From positions 1 to 64,000 of the forward strand of contig JASXTE010000259.1 in assembly GCA_030280995.1 (NCBI GenBank): a DNA stretch of 64,000 bases, written 5' to 3'. The notes beneath the pieces were generated by a model. It searched no databases. It saw only the letters and a list, made by a program, of their open reading frames with translations, and had not been told where the DNA came from. Source of the DNA: Hemileia vastatrix (taxonomy: Eukaryota; Basidiomycota; Pucciniomycetes; Pucciniales; Zaghouaniaceae). Every line of letters begins with the position of its first letter. Within the stretch, counting starts at the first letter, position 1. A program made the translations under genes and the position numbers. Shown here in pieces: positions 44,304-53,657 of the stretch.

Positions 44304-45665
44304 TCATTTCATCCAACCTCATGCCTCCCAGTCATCGATGACGAGGACTTCCCCAGAGTCACCCTCCGTAAATTCAAGTCGAAATTGACTGCTTCTCTGT
44401 GTTCTAGACTTGACAATCTTTCGAAGTAGATTGCCATCCAACGTGATCGGATTTATGATGATCAGCTTTACTAAATGTGGCAGAAGTAGATTGTCGACAC
44501 CACTGGAAGAATCTCCTTCTCCTCCGGCTATCGTGCTTGTCTTTTGATGATGAGATGAAGTATCCAATAGGTTCAGAATCTTGTTGATGTGGTATTCATC
44601 TCCACCATAGCCGTCTGTGTTGCAGCTCAGAGTCAGAGATTGGATGGTTGAATTGAGCTGAAACAGCAGCCTCGTCTTCTCTACCGAAATTTGAACCTGT
44701 TCCTCTCTATCATACAGGTCAAGGTAGAGGCGAACAGCCTTCAACCCTGACACTTTCCACAAGATTAGCGAATCGGCCAAGCCAGACAAAAGTGTCTGAG
44801 CTCCATCTATCTCGAGCATCTGGACCATTGCTGCAGTCAGCTCGATGTTGTGAGGAGAAACAACTTCCGTGAGACTGTTGAGATGTACTGGTTCTGTGTT
44901 GAAGAATAAATTTCTGAACGTGCTGCTTGAATGTTCCTCCATTGTAGTCTAGCTTTGCAAATCTAATTCGACTAGATTCTCAGCTGTCGCCAGAATCCGT
45001 CTCATTGACTCGATGTTCTCTGTATACTTTACACTGAAGTGGCTCAGTCTTGACAGCCCCTTTAGATCTCCTTGCGTTAGTTCCAGCAGAGCGTCTGTCA
45101 CGAAGAATCTCAAACCGATTTCGTTATTGCTTCCAGCTTGAATTCCAAGTCTGGCTCTATGCTCCAACGTGTAAGCTACACCAGACCGAAGGAACTTGAG
45201 ATTGGAGATAGCAAACAGCGAATCCAGCATTGGAAAGTGTCGCATGGAAACCGCTGTTGTCTTTCCGTTTAGCTTCCAATCTTGATGCAGAGCAAGAACA
45301 TTGAGACTCCCTCCAGATCTCTTCAATTGCACGAAGATCCGATTCCAATGCTTGACCTTTGTGATCTTGGTTTCTATGATGACATGTCTCATTCTGCACC
45401 CAGACCTCTCGTTGAATATCGAGAGGATTGTGACGATGGAAGAAGGCGAGAAGTTTTCTGACAGATGAAGATATTGCCAGAATGGAGTGTGGAGAAGGAT
45501 GACTTGATTCCACTTCCTGCATGTTTGAAGTAGTAGAGCTCTTTCGAAAGTCGATAGATTGCTGAAGATCAGAAGAAGTAATCCGTCTGGAAGAGAATCG
45601 ATGGTCTGAAGAGATCGCCTGTCGAATCGGTGAAGTAGAGCGGGTGAGTTGCGGTTGAGACTCAT
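44304..45665 (-). pseudogene. F-box protein pseudogene, subfamily B (copy 2)
   Basis: Starts MSLNRNSPALLHRFDRRSLQ with SLPDGLLLLIFSNLSTFERA and C-RKWNQ. A TAG stands at 44949-44951 where the other B copy has the tryptophan codon TGG, and a TGA replaces the arginine codon in the final EARGWMK. Between and around these the frame is open and family-like (DGAQTLLSGLADSLILWKVS). Two point nonsense changes with no indels suggest recent inactivation. Confidence 0.85.
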
Positions 45666-46318
45666 TTGGAATGCAGAGATGCTGTGATCTTGTCTGCAAC
45701 TGAATCAGAAGAAGAATCAAAAACGAATCGAAGAGGAAGTTTTTCTTGAAGAGTTCCGTTTTGGATGAGAAGTAAGAAGAGAAGAAGAAAGAATGGAAGA
45801 TTTCGATCAAAAGATGACGACCTCCTTCGCCGAGTCGAAACACCGATCGTCGTTCCAAAGTGGTCTATGAGCATCGAAATCTTTGATTTCTCGTTATCAT
45901 TCGCTTGAACAACACTAGCAAAGTGTCATTTCGAGATCAACAGGTGCAGAGCTTTCCCATAGCAGAGAGAGAAAGTCGAGCTACGAAAGCTCATGAGTTC
46001 ATTGCTCACAAACGGGATTTATACGCAGAAGGAATCACAAAGAAGGAATCACAACTCAAAAAGCGAAAGTCTTATTGATGGGATTCCATATCGCGAAACA
46101 AGTCGAGGCAACCTTCTGTCTTCGCCATGAAGATCTATGAACGACAAAGACAGCGGAAGAGTCAGAGGAGAGAAGTCAAAAAAGAGCGGAAGATTAATTC
46201 TTTGACTGAATCCTTGAAGAATCAGAGTGCTAAAAGTCCAGACTGAAGAGACAGTCTTGCTCGAGTTCAACTTCGACGCTCGTCACTCAGCCCTTAGACT
46301 TCACTCACTTTTTCATCT
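45666..46318 (-). promoter_or_regulatory. Conserved upstream block of B copy 2
   Basis: Leader motif at about 45707-45731 (minus) and the 33-bp block at 45814-45846. Co-linear with 407-1074 and 6260-6924. Confidence 0.6.
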
Positions 46319-47725
46319 TCACTTCATCCACATCTGCCCTTCCCATTTACTCTCTCTCACTAAAGTTCCTCTCATCATAATCCTGAGTTGAAACATAGGA
46401 TAGTATCTGCACCTGCTTTCCAAACAATTTCTGAGAAGAGTCCCATCCAACTCGATAGGATCGTGTATATCGATGACTTGCAGTTTGGGCAAAAGAAGTG
46501 GATCTTGGCCTTGTGTCGCATTCGGTGATCGATGTTGCTGCTTTGAAAAAGAGTTGGAAGGAACGCTAAGTCTCTCTAGAAAGTAGTTCAAATGAAAGGC
46601 GGAACCAGTTCCTCCGCTCTGTGTATAGAGCACCAGTTTTGGAAGAGACGGATCCATTTTGAGAAGCACATCTGTCTTCTCTTTCAACTCATCGCGTGTC
46701 ATAGAAGGTCCTCTTGTCCTTTCATTTTCTTCTTCGTCATAAATATGAACCAAATTCTGTGCTAGACACTTCATTTCAAAGCAGACCGACGACGCAAGGT
46801 TACCTGAGACTCTGACTTGACCTGTAAATTTGAGGAATCTGCCCAGAGCTTTGGCTGCACTTGCGTTGAAGGGCACCTGGAAATTCATGCCTCTTGAGTT
46901 ATCCATGTAGATCGGTTCCAAGTCAATATCTTCCGAATCCTTCCATCCTTTGCCCCACAAAGTTAGGTTGAACTCTTGCAGACTCGATTTCGAAGCCTCC
47001 AGAATCGAATGCAAGTCTTCGAGGGAACGCGTCGAGTGGACTTGAAGGGATTGCAATTCTTCGAACCAGCTCTTCTCCTCTTTTTTGACTCTATTGAGAG
47101 AATCTGTTACGTAGTGTCTTAGACTTGGCACTGCAGTACCTTCTTCTTTTGACGGATCGTCGACGCCTCTTTGTGATCCTCCCCACCTCAGCAAATCCTT
47201 CCACATTCTAGAGATGAAGAGAGGTTCACTTCTGTGATCGTAAGAGTATAAGAATTGGAGACATGGTAGAGTATTTCTCGAGAATCTTCTGGTCTGGGTA
47301 TTGAATTTTGCCCGCTGAGGAAGAACCAACGTTCTAATAGTAGCAGAAGATTTCCTGAGCTCTTCAAAAATGAGATCTACATCTTTGATATCATCAATCA
47401 TTCCCTCGAATACCACCTCTTTCAAAGAGAATCCAGACCTGAGATTGAAGGTCCGAAGGATGGAAATCGCAGTGGAGATCGGAAGATGAAGAGGCAAATG
47501 GACGACTTGCCAGAAGCCTCTGCCGGTGAGGAGGATGGCGTTCCAGTTTCTGCAGACCGAGAGAATGAGACATCTTTGAAAAGCTGTCAGTTGATGAAAG
47601 ATGAGGGGGAGAATCTCATCTGGAAATGATTTGAAGGGTTCAGGTGCAGATGCAGCTTCGTTCGAGTAGCCGTATCCGATCTCGACTTGGAAAGAGTCGA
47701 ATGATTGATCGAGGTTCGATGACAT
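46319..47725 (-). CDS. F-box/leucine-rich protein, subfamily A (copy 3)
   Basis: An intact intronless frame of 468 residues from MSSNLDQSFDSFQVEIGYGY. F-box-like segment at ~32-76 (FPDEILPLIFHQLTAFQRC, C-RNWNAI); later LLKMDPSLPKLVLYTQSGGT, then FHLNYFLERL; end EGQMWMK. It is the closest relative of copy 2 (6925-8334) and of the N-terminal third of the chimera. It is divergent from the C gene at 47947. Confidence 0.87.
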   Translation of the reverse strand: MSSNLDQSFDSFQVEIGYGYSNEAASAPEPFKSFPDEILPLIFHQLTAFQRCLILSVCRNWNAILLTGRGFWQVVHLPLHLPISTAISILRTFNLRSGFSLKEVVFEGMIDDIKDVDLIFEELRKSSATIRTLVLPQRAKFNTQTRRFSRNTLPCLQFLYSYDHRSEPLFISRMWKDLLRWGGSQRGVDDPSKEEGTAVPSLRHYVTDSLNRVKKEEKSWFEELQSLQVHSTRSLEDLHSILEASKSSLQEFNLTLWGKGWKDSEDIDLEPIYMDNSRGMNFQVPFNASAAKALGRFLKFTGQVRVSGNLASSVCFEMKCLAQNLVHIYDEEENERTRGPSMTRDELKEKTDVLLKMDPSLPKLVLYTQSGGTGSAFHLNYFLERLSVPSNSFSKQQHRSPNATQGQDPLLLPKLQVIDIHDPIELDGTLLRNCLESRCRYYPMFQLRIMMRGTLVRESKWEGQMWMK

Positions 47726-47946
47726 TGCTGAGATGACGAGATTTGATTGGCTCGATGAGATAGGAGAAGAATCAAAGACGAATCGAAAAGGAGGAAAAGT
47801 GGATGGTTGGAGTCGAGGGACAGAAGGAAAAGTAACACTTCTTCTCTTCTTACCACGACATTGTTAAGCAGCAACTTCTTCAAGAACTTCTTCTTTGATT
47901 CGTCTTCGATTCTTCTCCTATTCTTCAAGCGCAATCAAAGACCACA
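47726..47946. promoter_or_regulatory. Head-to-head promoter between A copy 3 and C copy 4
   Basis: A 221-bp divergent spacer with leader motifs at 47763-47787 (minus) and 47894-47918 (plus), and the core CTTACCACGACATTGTT followed by AGCAGCAACTTCTTCAA, as in 2458-2704. Confidence 0.6.
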
Positions 47947-49290
47947 ATGAGTCTCGAGCAAGCATCCAACTCTTCTCTCGGTCAATCACCCTTTCAATCC
48001 TTCGAGTCTCTTCCGGACGAAGTTCTACTCCTTCTTCTAGATCAACTCACTCCCTTGCAGAGATGTCTGGTTCTTTCGATCTGCAAGAAGTGGAATCAGA
48101 CCATCTTACAACGCAATAGTTGGTGGCAGTATCTCGATATTCCTGATCATCTCCCTTTCTCAACTGCAATTTCCATCCTTCAAATCTTCAACTCGAGATC
48201 CAACTTCACCCTCAAACATGTCATTCTCCAACCGATCATGGAGACATCCAAAGAATTCGATGAAGTTTTTGCCGAGCTGAAGAAGTCATCGGGCCATCTC
48301 AAGGTGTTGTTCCTGAACCAATCTGACTTCATGACCAAGGCCAGGAGAGCTGCAAGGAACTTCTTACCAGAACTGAACACTTTTCACTGCACATACTCCA
48401 TTAAAGTTCAACAAGATCTCAAAGCAATGTGGCATATCAGAGATAGAGCAAGGGTCCTCGACAAAGAAGAGAAAGGTCTGCAATTTCTTCACGTCGCAGT
48501 TTTGGAACAGCTAGAACCAGACGATCTAGAATGGTTTTCGAAGTTGAAGTATTTGAACGTCGAGTGCACAGATTCCGTCAAAGATTTGCGTGCCATCCTA
48601 GACGTTTCACAAAGGACACTCAGAACACTGAGGCTTACTCATTGGACTTTCAACAGAGACCTGGAAGGACCTGATGTGATTCATGCCGATGGCCTCAAAA
48701 GGATCAACCTTCCCAACCTGGAAACCATCTTTACACCCGATTTCGAATCTTCGGCTGCAGCTCTCAGTACTCTTCTTGACGTCGGAGGGCAGGAGAGTCG
48801 ATGTTTGATCGGGTTTGTTCACTCGCTGCTGCACTTTGACTCCCCTTCTCTATCAACAGTGCTTGTTGGTCTGTATGAAGGTACGCACCTGGACTGCTTT
48901 GGACTAGATGAGGAACAATCAAAACTCAAGACCGCCCTGTTCTTAGAACGTAGTCCCTCTATCCTTCATCTGGTTTTGGAGCGTGCACCCTCCGCTGAAC
49001 TTCAAGACAGAGAAAATCTGCATTTAAACTTCATTTTGCAGTCTCTATCCTTGACAAATAACAATGGAAATCAGAATGGAACAGGAAAAAAATCTGGAAA
49101 TGTTCTGCTGCCGAAACTTCGAAGGCTCAGCCTTTTTCATCCACGCGCTTTAGACAAGAAGCTTCTCAAACAATTCTGGGAGGCACGGAAGGCAATTCAA
49201 CAGGAGTTCCGGATCTATGTTTACTTTGAAGGCAGGACTCTCAGTATTGAAGAATGGCTCGATGAAACAGAAAGTTGTGAGTGCTCTTGA
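47947..49290 (+). CDS. F-box/leucine-rich protein, subfamily C (copy 4)
   Basis: An intact frame of 447 residues from MSLEQASNSSLGQSPFQSFE. F-box-like segment at ~20-62 (SLPDEVLLLLLDQLTPLQRC, C-KKWNQ); then FNSRSNFTLKHVILQPIMET, KSSGHLKVLFLNQ and a leucine-rich C-terminal half with LLPKLRRLSLFHPRALDKKL. The unspliced end is ETESCECS. If the intron starting at 49277 is spliced, the frame instead closes with a TAA made across the junction, after ETES. This is the cleanest C copy and the reference for calling lesions in the others. Confidence 0.87.
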   Translation: MSLEQASNSSLGQSPFQSFESLPDEVLLLLLDQLTPLQRCLVLSICKKWNQTILQRNSWWQYLDIPDHLPFSTAISILQIFNSRSNFTLKHVILQPIMETSKEFDEVFAELKKSSGHLKVLFLNQSDFMTKARRAARNFLPELNTFHCTYSIKVQQDLKAMWHIRDRARVLDKEEKGLQFLHVAVLEQLEPDDLEWFSKLKYLNVECTDSVKDLRAILDVSQRTLRTLRLTHWTFNRDLEGPDVIHADGLKRINLPNLETIFTPDFESSAAALSTLLDVGGQESRCLIGFVHSLLHFDSPSLSTVLVGLYEGTHLDCFGLDEEQSKLKTALFLERSPSILHLVLERAPSAELQDRENLHLNFILQSLSLTNNNGNQNGTGKKSGNVLLPKLRRLSLFHPRALDKKLLKQFWEARKAIQQEFRIYVYFEGRTLSIEEWLDETESCECS

Positions 49291-49576
49291 ATCGACGACT
49301 TCGAGATCGCTCCAAGATCTGAAGAAAGGTTTCTCAGAGAAAGAGATGGCTGATCTCTTCTCCCTCTGACTCTTTGCATCTTATTTCTCATCAACTCCAC
49401 AGAAACAGACCTCGTCCCCGAAGCACTGCTGGAATTCTGTTCGAGTTCAGTCTCGGAAGGACAGTGAGTTTGGGTCGAGGTCATCGATGTTCGCTCTTTC
49501 TTTTTGGATTCCTCATCTATCGGATCATCACTGACTTCTTTCTAATCTTCTGTGACTTTCTTCGCGATTTCTTCAG
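49277..49576 (+). other. Two candidate 3' introns of C copy 4
   Basis: Intron a: 49277-49402 (GTGAGT...CCACAG). Intron b: 49464-49576 (GTGAGT...CTTCAG). They flank a 61-nt exon. Matching sites at matching spacing follow C copies 1 and 3. Intron a begins inside the last codons, so splicing changes the last residues. Confidence 0.5.
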
Positions 49577-50139
49577 ATTCATGTTTGCTCTAGACTCTTC
49601 CGTCGAAGTCGAGAGCTCTCAAGACATCTCTTCTTCCAACTTCGAATCTTCGCTCACAAATTCTAGTCTCTTTGTTCGTCTGTCTTTCTCTATTCTCGAA
49701 TTCAAAGTTCTTCTTTTTTTTCCTCTCTCGATGCAAGATCTGTTCACAAATGAAGAACCTCTTTGCTACTCTTTAGATTTCTTCTTCGACAAGCTTTCTC
49801 ACCAACCTCTCCGCTCTCTTCTTTCGCGAAAGACTGTTGTACTCTATCAGTAGAATCCTGAAAAGTCAGTTGCAAGTATGATTACAGTCATTAAGAGATG
49901 TCATATACAAGGCGTGAGATAGAGAAAGACTCAACCGATACAAATACTGATAAGCGATGAAGTTCATTGACCGACTCAAGATAGGAAGAGAAAAGAGCAG
50001 ACGGCAAAGTGGAGAAGGGGGAATCAAAGCAGAGGTTCTTCAAGAGGCTGGGAAAACAAAGAGCAGTTGAAGATAGAAAAGGATGAGAATAAAGCAAACC
50101 AAAAAGAGATAGTGAATGAGAAATTTGCGCCCTATTGTT
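49577..50139. other. C copy 4 3' block and convergent spacer
   Basis: Up to about 49860 this is the C-family 3' block (frame SMQDLFTNEEPLCYSL near 49728, as in the other blocks). From there to the MARVEL gene's stop nothing is recognised. Confidence 0.4.
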
Positions 50140-52151
50140 CTACCTATAAGCTCCTGAATAACCGAGTTCAGGTAACCTAGGAGGTCCAGATCTGCCATTT
50201 GAATTCAATTGACTCTGAATGGCAGCATAAGGATCACCACCACCACCTTGAGAATAAGCTCCATAATCATAACTCTGCCTCGGAGGAGGATCATTGAAAG
50301 GATTTGAACTGTAAGAATTGGAATTCCTATTTTGATCATAAGAGCTATAAGAATCTTGATGTTGAGGGTTTGTAGAAGGTTTCATTCCATATCTAGCTTC
50401 GATATCCGCCAGAGTTCTGGTCGGTTGTCTGGCCCGAGATTCTGATCTACCATAACTTGATCCACCTCCATAATTTCCTGGAGGAGCTCCATATCCTCCT
50501 TGATGATCATCATAACCTCCACCATATCTTCCATCTCCACCATCTCCATATCTGGAAGAGATTGGAGCTCCTTCTCCTCCTCCTCCATAGGGATCATCGT
50601 CTTCATCTCCTAGAGGTTCGAAAGCAGAATTCTCAGCCGGATGAACAAATGGTGGAATCCTGGGACCATTCTTTCGAGACAATCTCCAGGTTCTGAGAAA
50701 GAGAAGTAGAGTTAGAATCCAAGAGACTGAAAGTGAGAGAGAGGGAGCAAGCGAGAAAACAAAGAAAGAGGTGTAAGAAGGAAACGAGATTGCAGAGGTT
50801 AGAAAAAATCAGCATAAGAGAAGCAAGCTGTGAGCACTGGAGTCGTGATGAGATGTATTTCAAGAAGAACAACTGCTTGAACCTAGAGAGACTCACCCCA
50901 AACAAACCAAGCAAAAGCAGAAGCAGCCTTCTTTGTAGTACAAAAGCTAGGTAAGGCCTTTATGAAATCTTCCTTTGAACCTTTGACTGGTTTTCCAGCA
51001 TGAGGATCTTTGTTAGGATCTTTACAACCAGCCGAAGTGTAAGCTGAAACCGTGATTGCCAAAGCACCAATCAAACCAATCAGAGCCCAAAGACCATTGA
51101 CGACCAATCCTACCCTCGCTTCTCCCAGAGCTCTATTGAGACTCTTTCCGTACTTGTAGTTGGACCTCTCGTAAAGGATTGGGACCAACAAGAACATTGC
51201 AGAAGATAGTAGAGCGGCGACTGATAGAAAGATTAGGAAACCAGTCAGACCTGATAAACCTCCTACCCATTTCCCTTGGAAGATTGCTAGGACTATAGAG
51301 GAGATCAAGAGACAGAAAGCTAGGATTATCTGAGCTATTCGAGTAAAGAAGGATAGTTTCATCACCTTGTCCTGTGACGAAAGAAGAGGAGAGGGAGAGA
51401 GGGGAATGGAAGGAACAAGATTGGAGAAAGAACAAGGATAGAGAATTGGGATTAGATGACAACTACATATCTCGTTGACATGCACACTATGTTCTCATAC
51501 GAGATCATAGTGAGAAGAGATGAGAGTTCAGTCTTTACTGATACGGAGTCATTGATTGCACCCTCTGATTCGAGGAGCTAGCTAGCTCGATTGATCATGT
51601 CGAATCTAATTTACCCTGACTATCTCACAAGACTATGTAGATCTGATTCGAGATGTAGGCTAGCTAGGTAAAGATAAGACTTCTTGCAGGGTAGTAGAAG
51701 GAGTAGGAGCTAGCTACCTGTTGTAGATCTGTTGCTGCTACTCTACTCGATGCAATCATCATCTGTACTCTACTTTCTATTCTTGCCAAGATGTTGACTG
51801 TACCACCCACATCCTCTCCCTCTATCTTCTATCTTATCTACATCCATCTACCAAGCTCTGGATGGATGCAAGGATGGATGGATGGATGGATGGATCCGAG
51901 GTGTTGGTTCCATTCTACTCTTTTGCCTCACAGCCATCCTTTACTCTTACTCTACTCTACTCTACCCATTCTATTCCATTCTACTCTACTCTAATCTCCT
52001 TACTCACCTCGTCTACTTCTTGTCTCAATGGGCCCAAGTTGCCGATTCCCTGAGAGAACTTTCCACCCTTTGGTCCTCCTGGCTGACCACCAGTCTGATC
52101 TGGAGGATCGAGCTTGTCAAAGATGCGCTTGAGAGATGTAAAGTCTACCAT
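50140..52151 (-). CDS. Four-helix MARVEL-type plasma-membrane protein
   Basis: Three exons, 52151-52008, 51371-50897 and 50726-50140, join in phase (0, then G + TC) for 401 residues. A short soluble N-terminus with a glycine-rich turn (PPDQTGGQPGGPKGGKFSQG) precedes four membrane helices: IAQIILAFCLLISSIVLAIF; GLTGFLIFLSVAALLSSAMF; LVVNGLWALIGLIGALAITV; and, split over the last intron, WFVWGVSWILTLLLF. The long cytosolic tail is glycine/tyrosine/proline-rich. The second intron lies inside the last helix, which confirms the exon 3 acceptor. MARVEL-type proteins organise membrane domains; the exact role is unknown. Its start is 168 bp from the divergent Smr gene. Confidence 0.8.
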
Positions 52152-52319
52152 CAACCAATAGAGTGAGTGAGTGATAGATGTAAGATTGAAAGTTAGAAGT
52201 AGGAGGGAGTAGACGATTAGACGTAGCAGATTAGATGCAGTGTCGTCGTTGTGTTGTTGTCGACGAGCAACTTTTTAGCTTCTTTTCTTTTCGTTTCCCT
52301 CTCTCCCTCTCAATCTCTG

Positions 52320-53302
52320 ATGGCCATCTTTTCCATCCAATGGCTGCTCTCTCTCTTTTCCCCTTTGCTTCAAGATCCACAACAAAGAATCGATAATCTA
52401 CGAAAGGGAGCAAACGATCAAGGCTCACAATCCATCGGAGATTTCAAATCGGCAGACAGAGCTTACAAGAATGCCAAACACGGTCAGGCGAAGTCTCTCT
52501 CAATCAAGGCTCGGGAACATCAGGCTGAGATGAACAAGCTCAACAAACAGGCTGAAGATCTAGTCTACTCGATGAGGAATTCAAATCCAAAACAGGCCGA
52601 AATCGAAATCGGTGAGCCAGAGCGAGTGAGAGAGAGAGAGTCGAAACAAAGTCTCTCCCTTTTCTTTCACCGTTTTCTCATCGTGACCTTCTGACTTATG
52701 TTTCGACAGATCTACATGGCCTATACGTATCGGAAGCTGTAGAAAGAGCAAAGGTGGCTATGGATAAGGCAAGAAGTAAAGGTAAATCTCAGTTGAGAAT
52801 CATCGTTGGAAAGGCAAGTATGAAGTACCGAAAAGTGCAGGTAGAAGAAAGTCTCTCGTTTCTTTTGCCTTTGTTTTGCGTTTCTTTGTTCCTTATGTCT
52901 GACCCTCTCTAGTATCGGCCCTTTTTTTTAGGGGATTCATTCTCAAGGTCAAATCTCTAGGCTCAGACCAGCGATAGAAAAGATGGCTTCAGAGTGAGAC
53001 ATCGAAATCCCAATCTGGCAACACATTCCTTCTGCCCTTCTCTGACGCTTTTCCACCGCTCTTCTTTTCATCCATTCTCATCAATACATAGACAAAAGCT
53101 AGATTGCTCCGCGGATCCAAACAACTCTGGAGTCCTAGTGATCCAATCGGGCGAAGCAACAAGATTGGCGAGATTCAAATGGCTGATAGGATTGATACTC
53201 TTGATTGGTTTCTTACTTTTCAAATTAAAGAATCTGATCCATTCTTCAGATAACACAGAATCCACTGCGAGAATGGCAAATCAAGTCCTACTCAATAGTT
53301 GA
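52320..53302 (+). CDS. DUF1771/Smr-domain protein with C-terminal membrane anchor
   Basis: Exons 52320-52611, 52710-52813, 52932-52993 and 53092-53302 give 222 residues. An N-terminal DUF1771-type helical region (ADRAYKNAKHGQAKSLSIKA) leads into the Smr domain: DLHGLYVSEAVERAKVAMDK, then LRIIVGKGIHS and NNSGVLVIQ. Smr domains bind or nick nucleic acid; the DLHG and the glycine-rich GKGIHS loops are present. It ends with a predicted tail anchor (WLIGLILLIGFLLF) absent from its paralogue at 57409. The intron after exon 2 starts with GC (AAG|GCAAGT) where the paralogue has GT. The N-terminus is uncertain: the first ATG gives MAIFSIQWLLSLFSPLLQ, but an acceptor (CTTCAAG) just after allows an upstream exon. 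Confidence 0.75.
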
Positions 53303-53431
53303 TCCTCGATCGAAGGCAGAGGCGTTTGAGAAGAAACAAGTCTCTCTCTACATCTACAATCTACAATCTACAATCTACATCTACAATCCACATCTACATC
53401 TACATCTTCATCTACAGCTACAGCTACCATC

Positions 53432-53543
53432 TTTGACCTTCGGTCAAACAACTACAACTACCAATTCAACTACCACTTTGACCTTCGGTCAAACAATTAC
53501 CATTTCAATTACCATTTCCAACTACAGCTTGACCTCCGGTCAA
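53432..53543 (+). repeat. Three tandem hairpins, TTGACC-TTC-GGTCAA type
   Basis: TTTGACCTTCGGTCAAA at 53432-53448 and 53477-53493, and TTGACCTCCGGTCAA at 53529-53543: 6-7 bp perfect stems with three-base loops, 45 and 52 bp apart. They start 130 bp after the Smr stop codon and follow a CTACAAT-rich tract. Confidence 0.85.
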
Positions 53544-53620
53544 GTAGAAACAGAAAGAAAGGAAGGAGAAAGAAAAGGAAAGAAAGACGAAGCAAAAAAA
53601 AGAGATAGAAGAGGGGGTGA

Positions 53621-53657
53621 AAGAGACGAAGTCTCTTGAATGAGGCCGAAAGGCCTC
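53621..53657 (+). repeat. Two adjacent perfect hairpins
   Basis: AAGAGACGAAGTCTCTT (53621-53637) and GAGGCCGAAAGGCCTC (53642-53657): 7-bp stem with GAA loop and 6-bp stem with GAAA, a GNRA-type tetraloop if transcribed. Confidence 0.85.
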
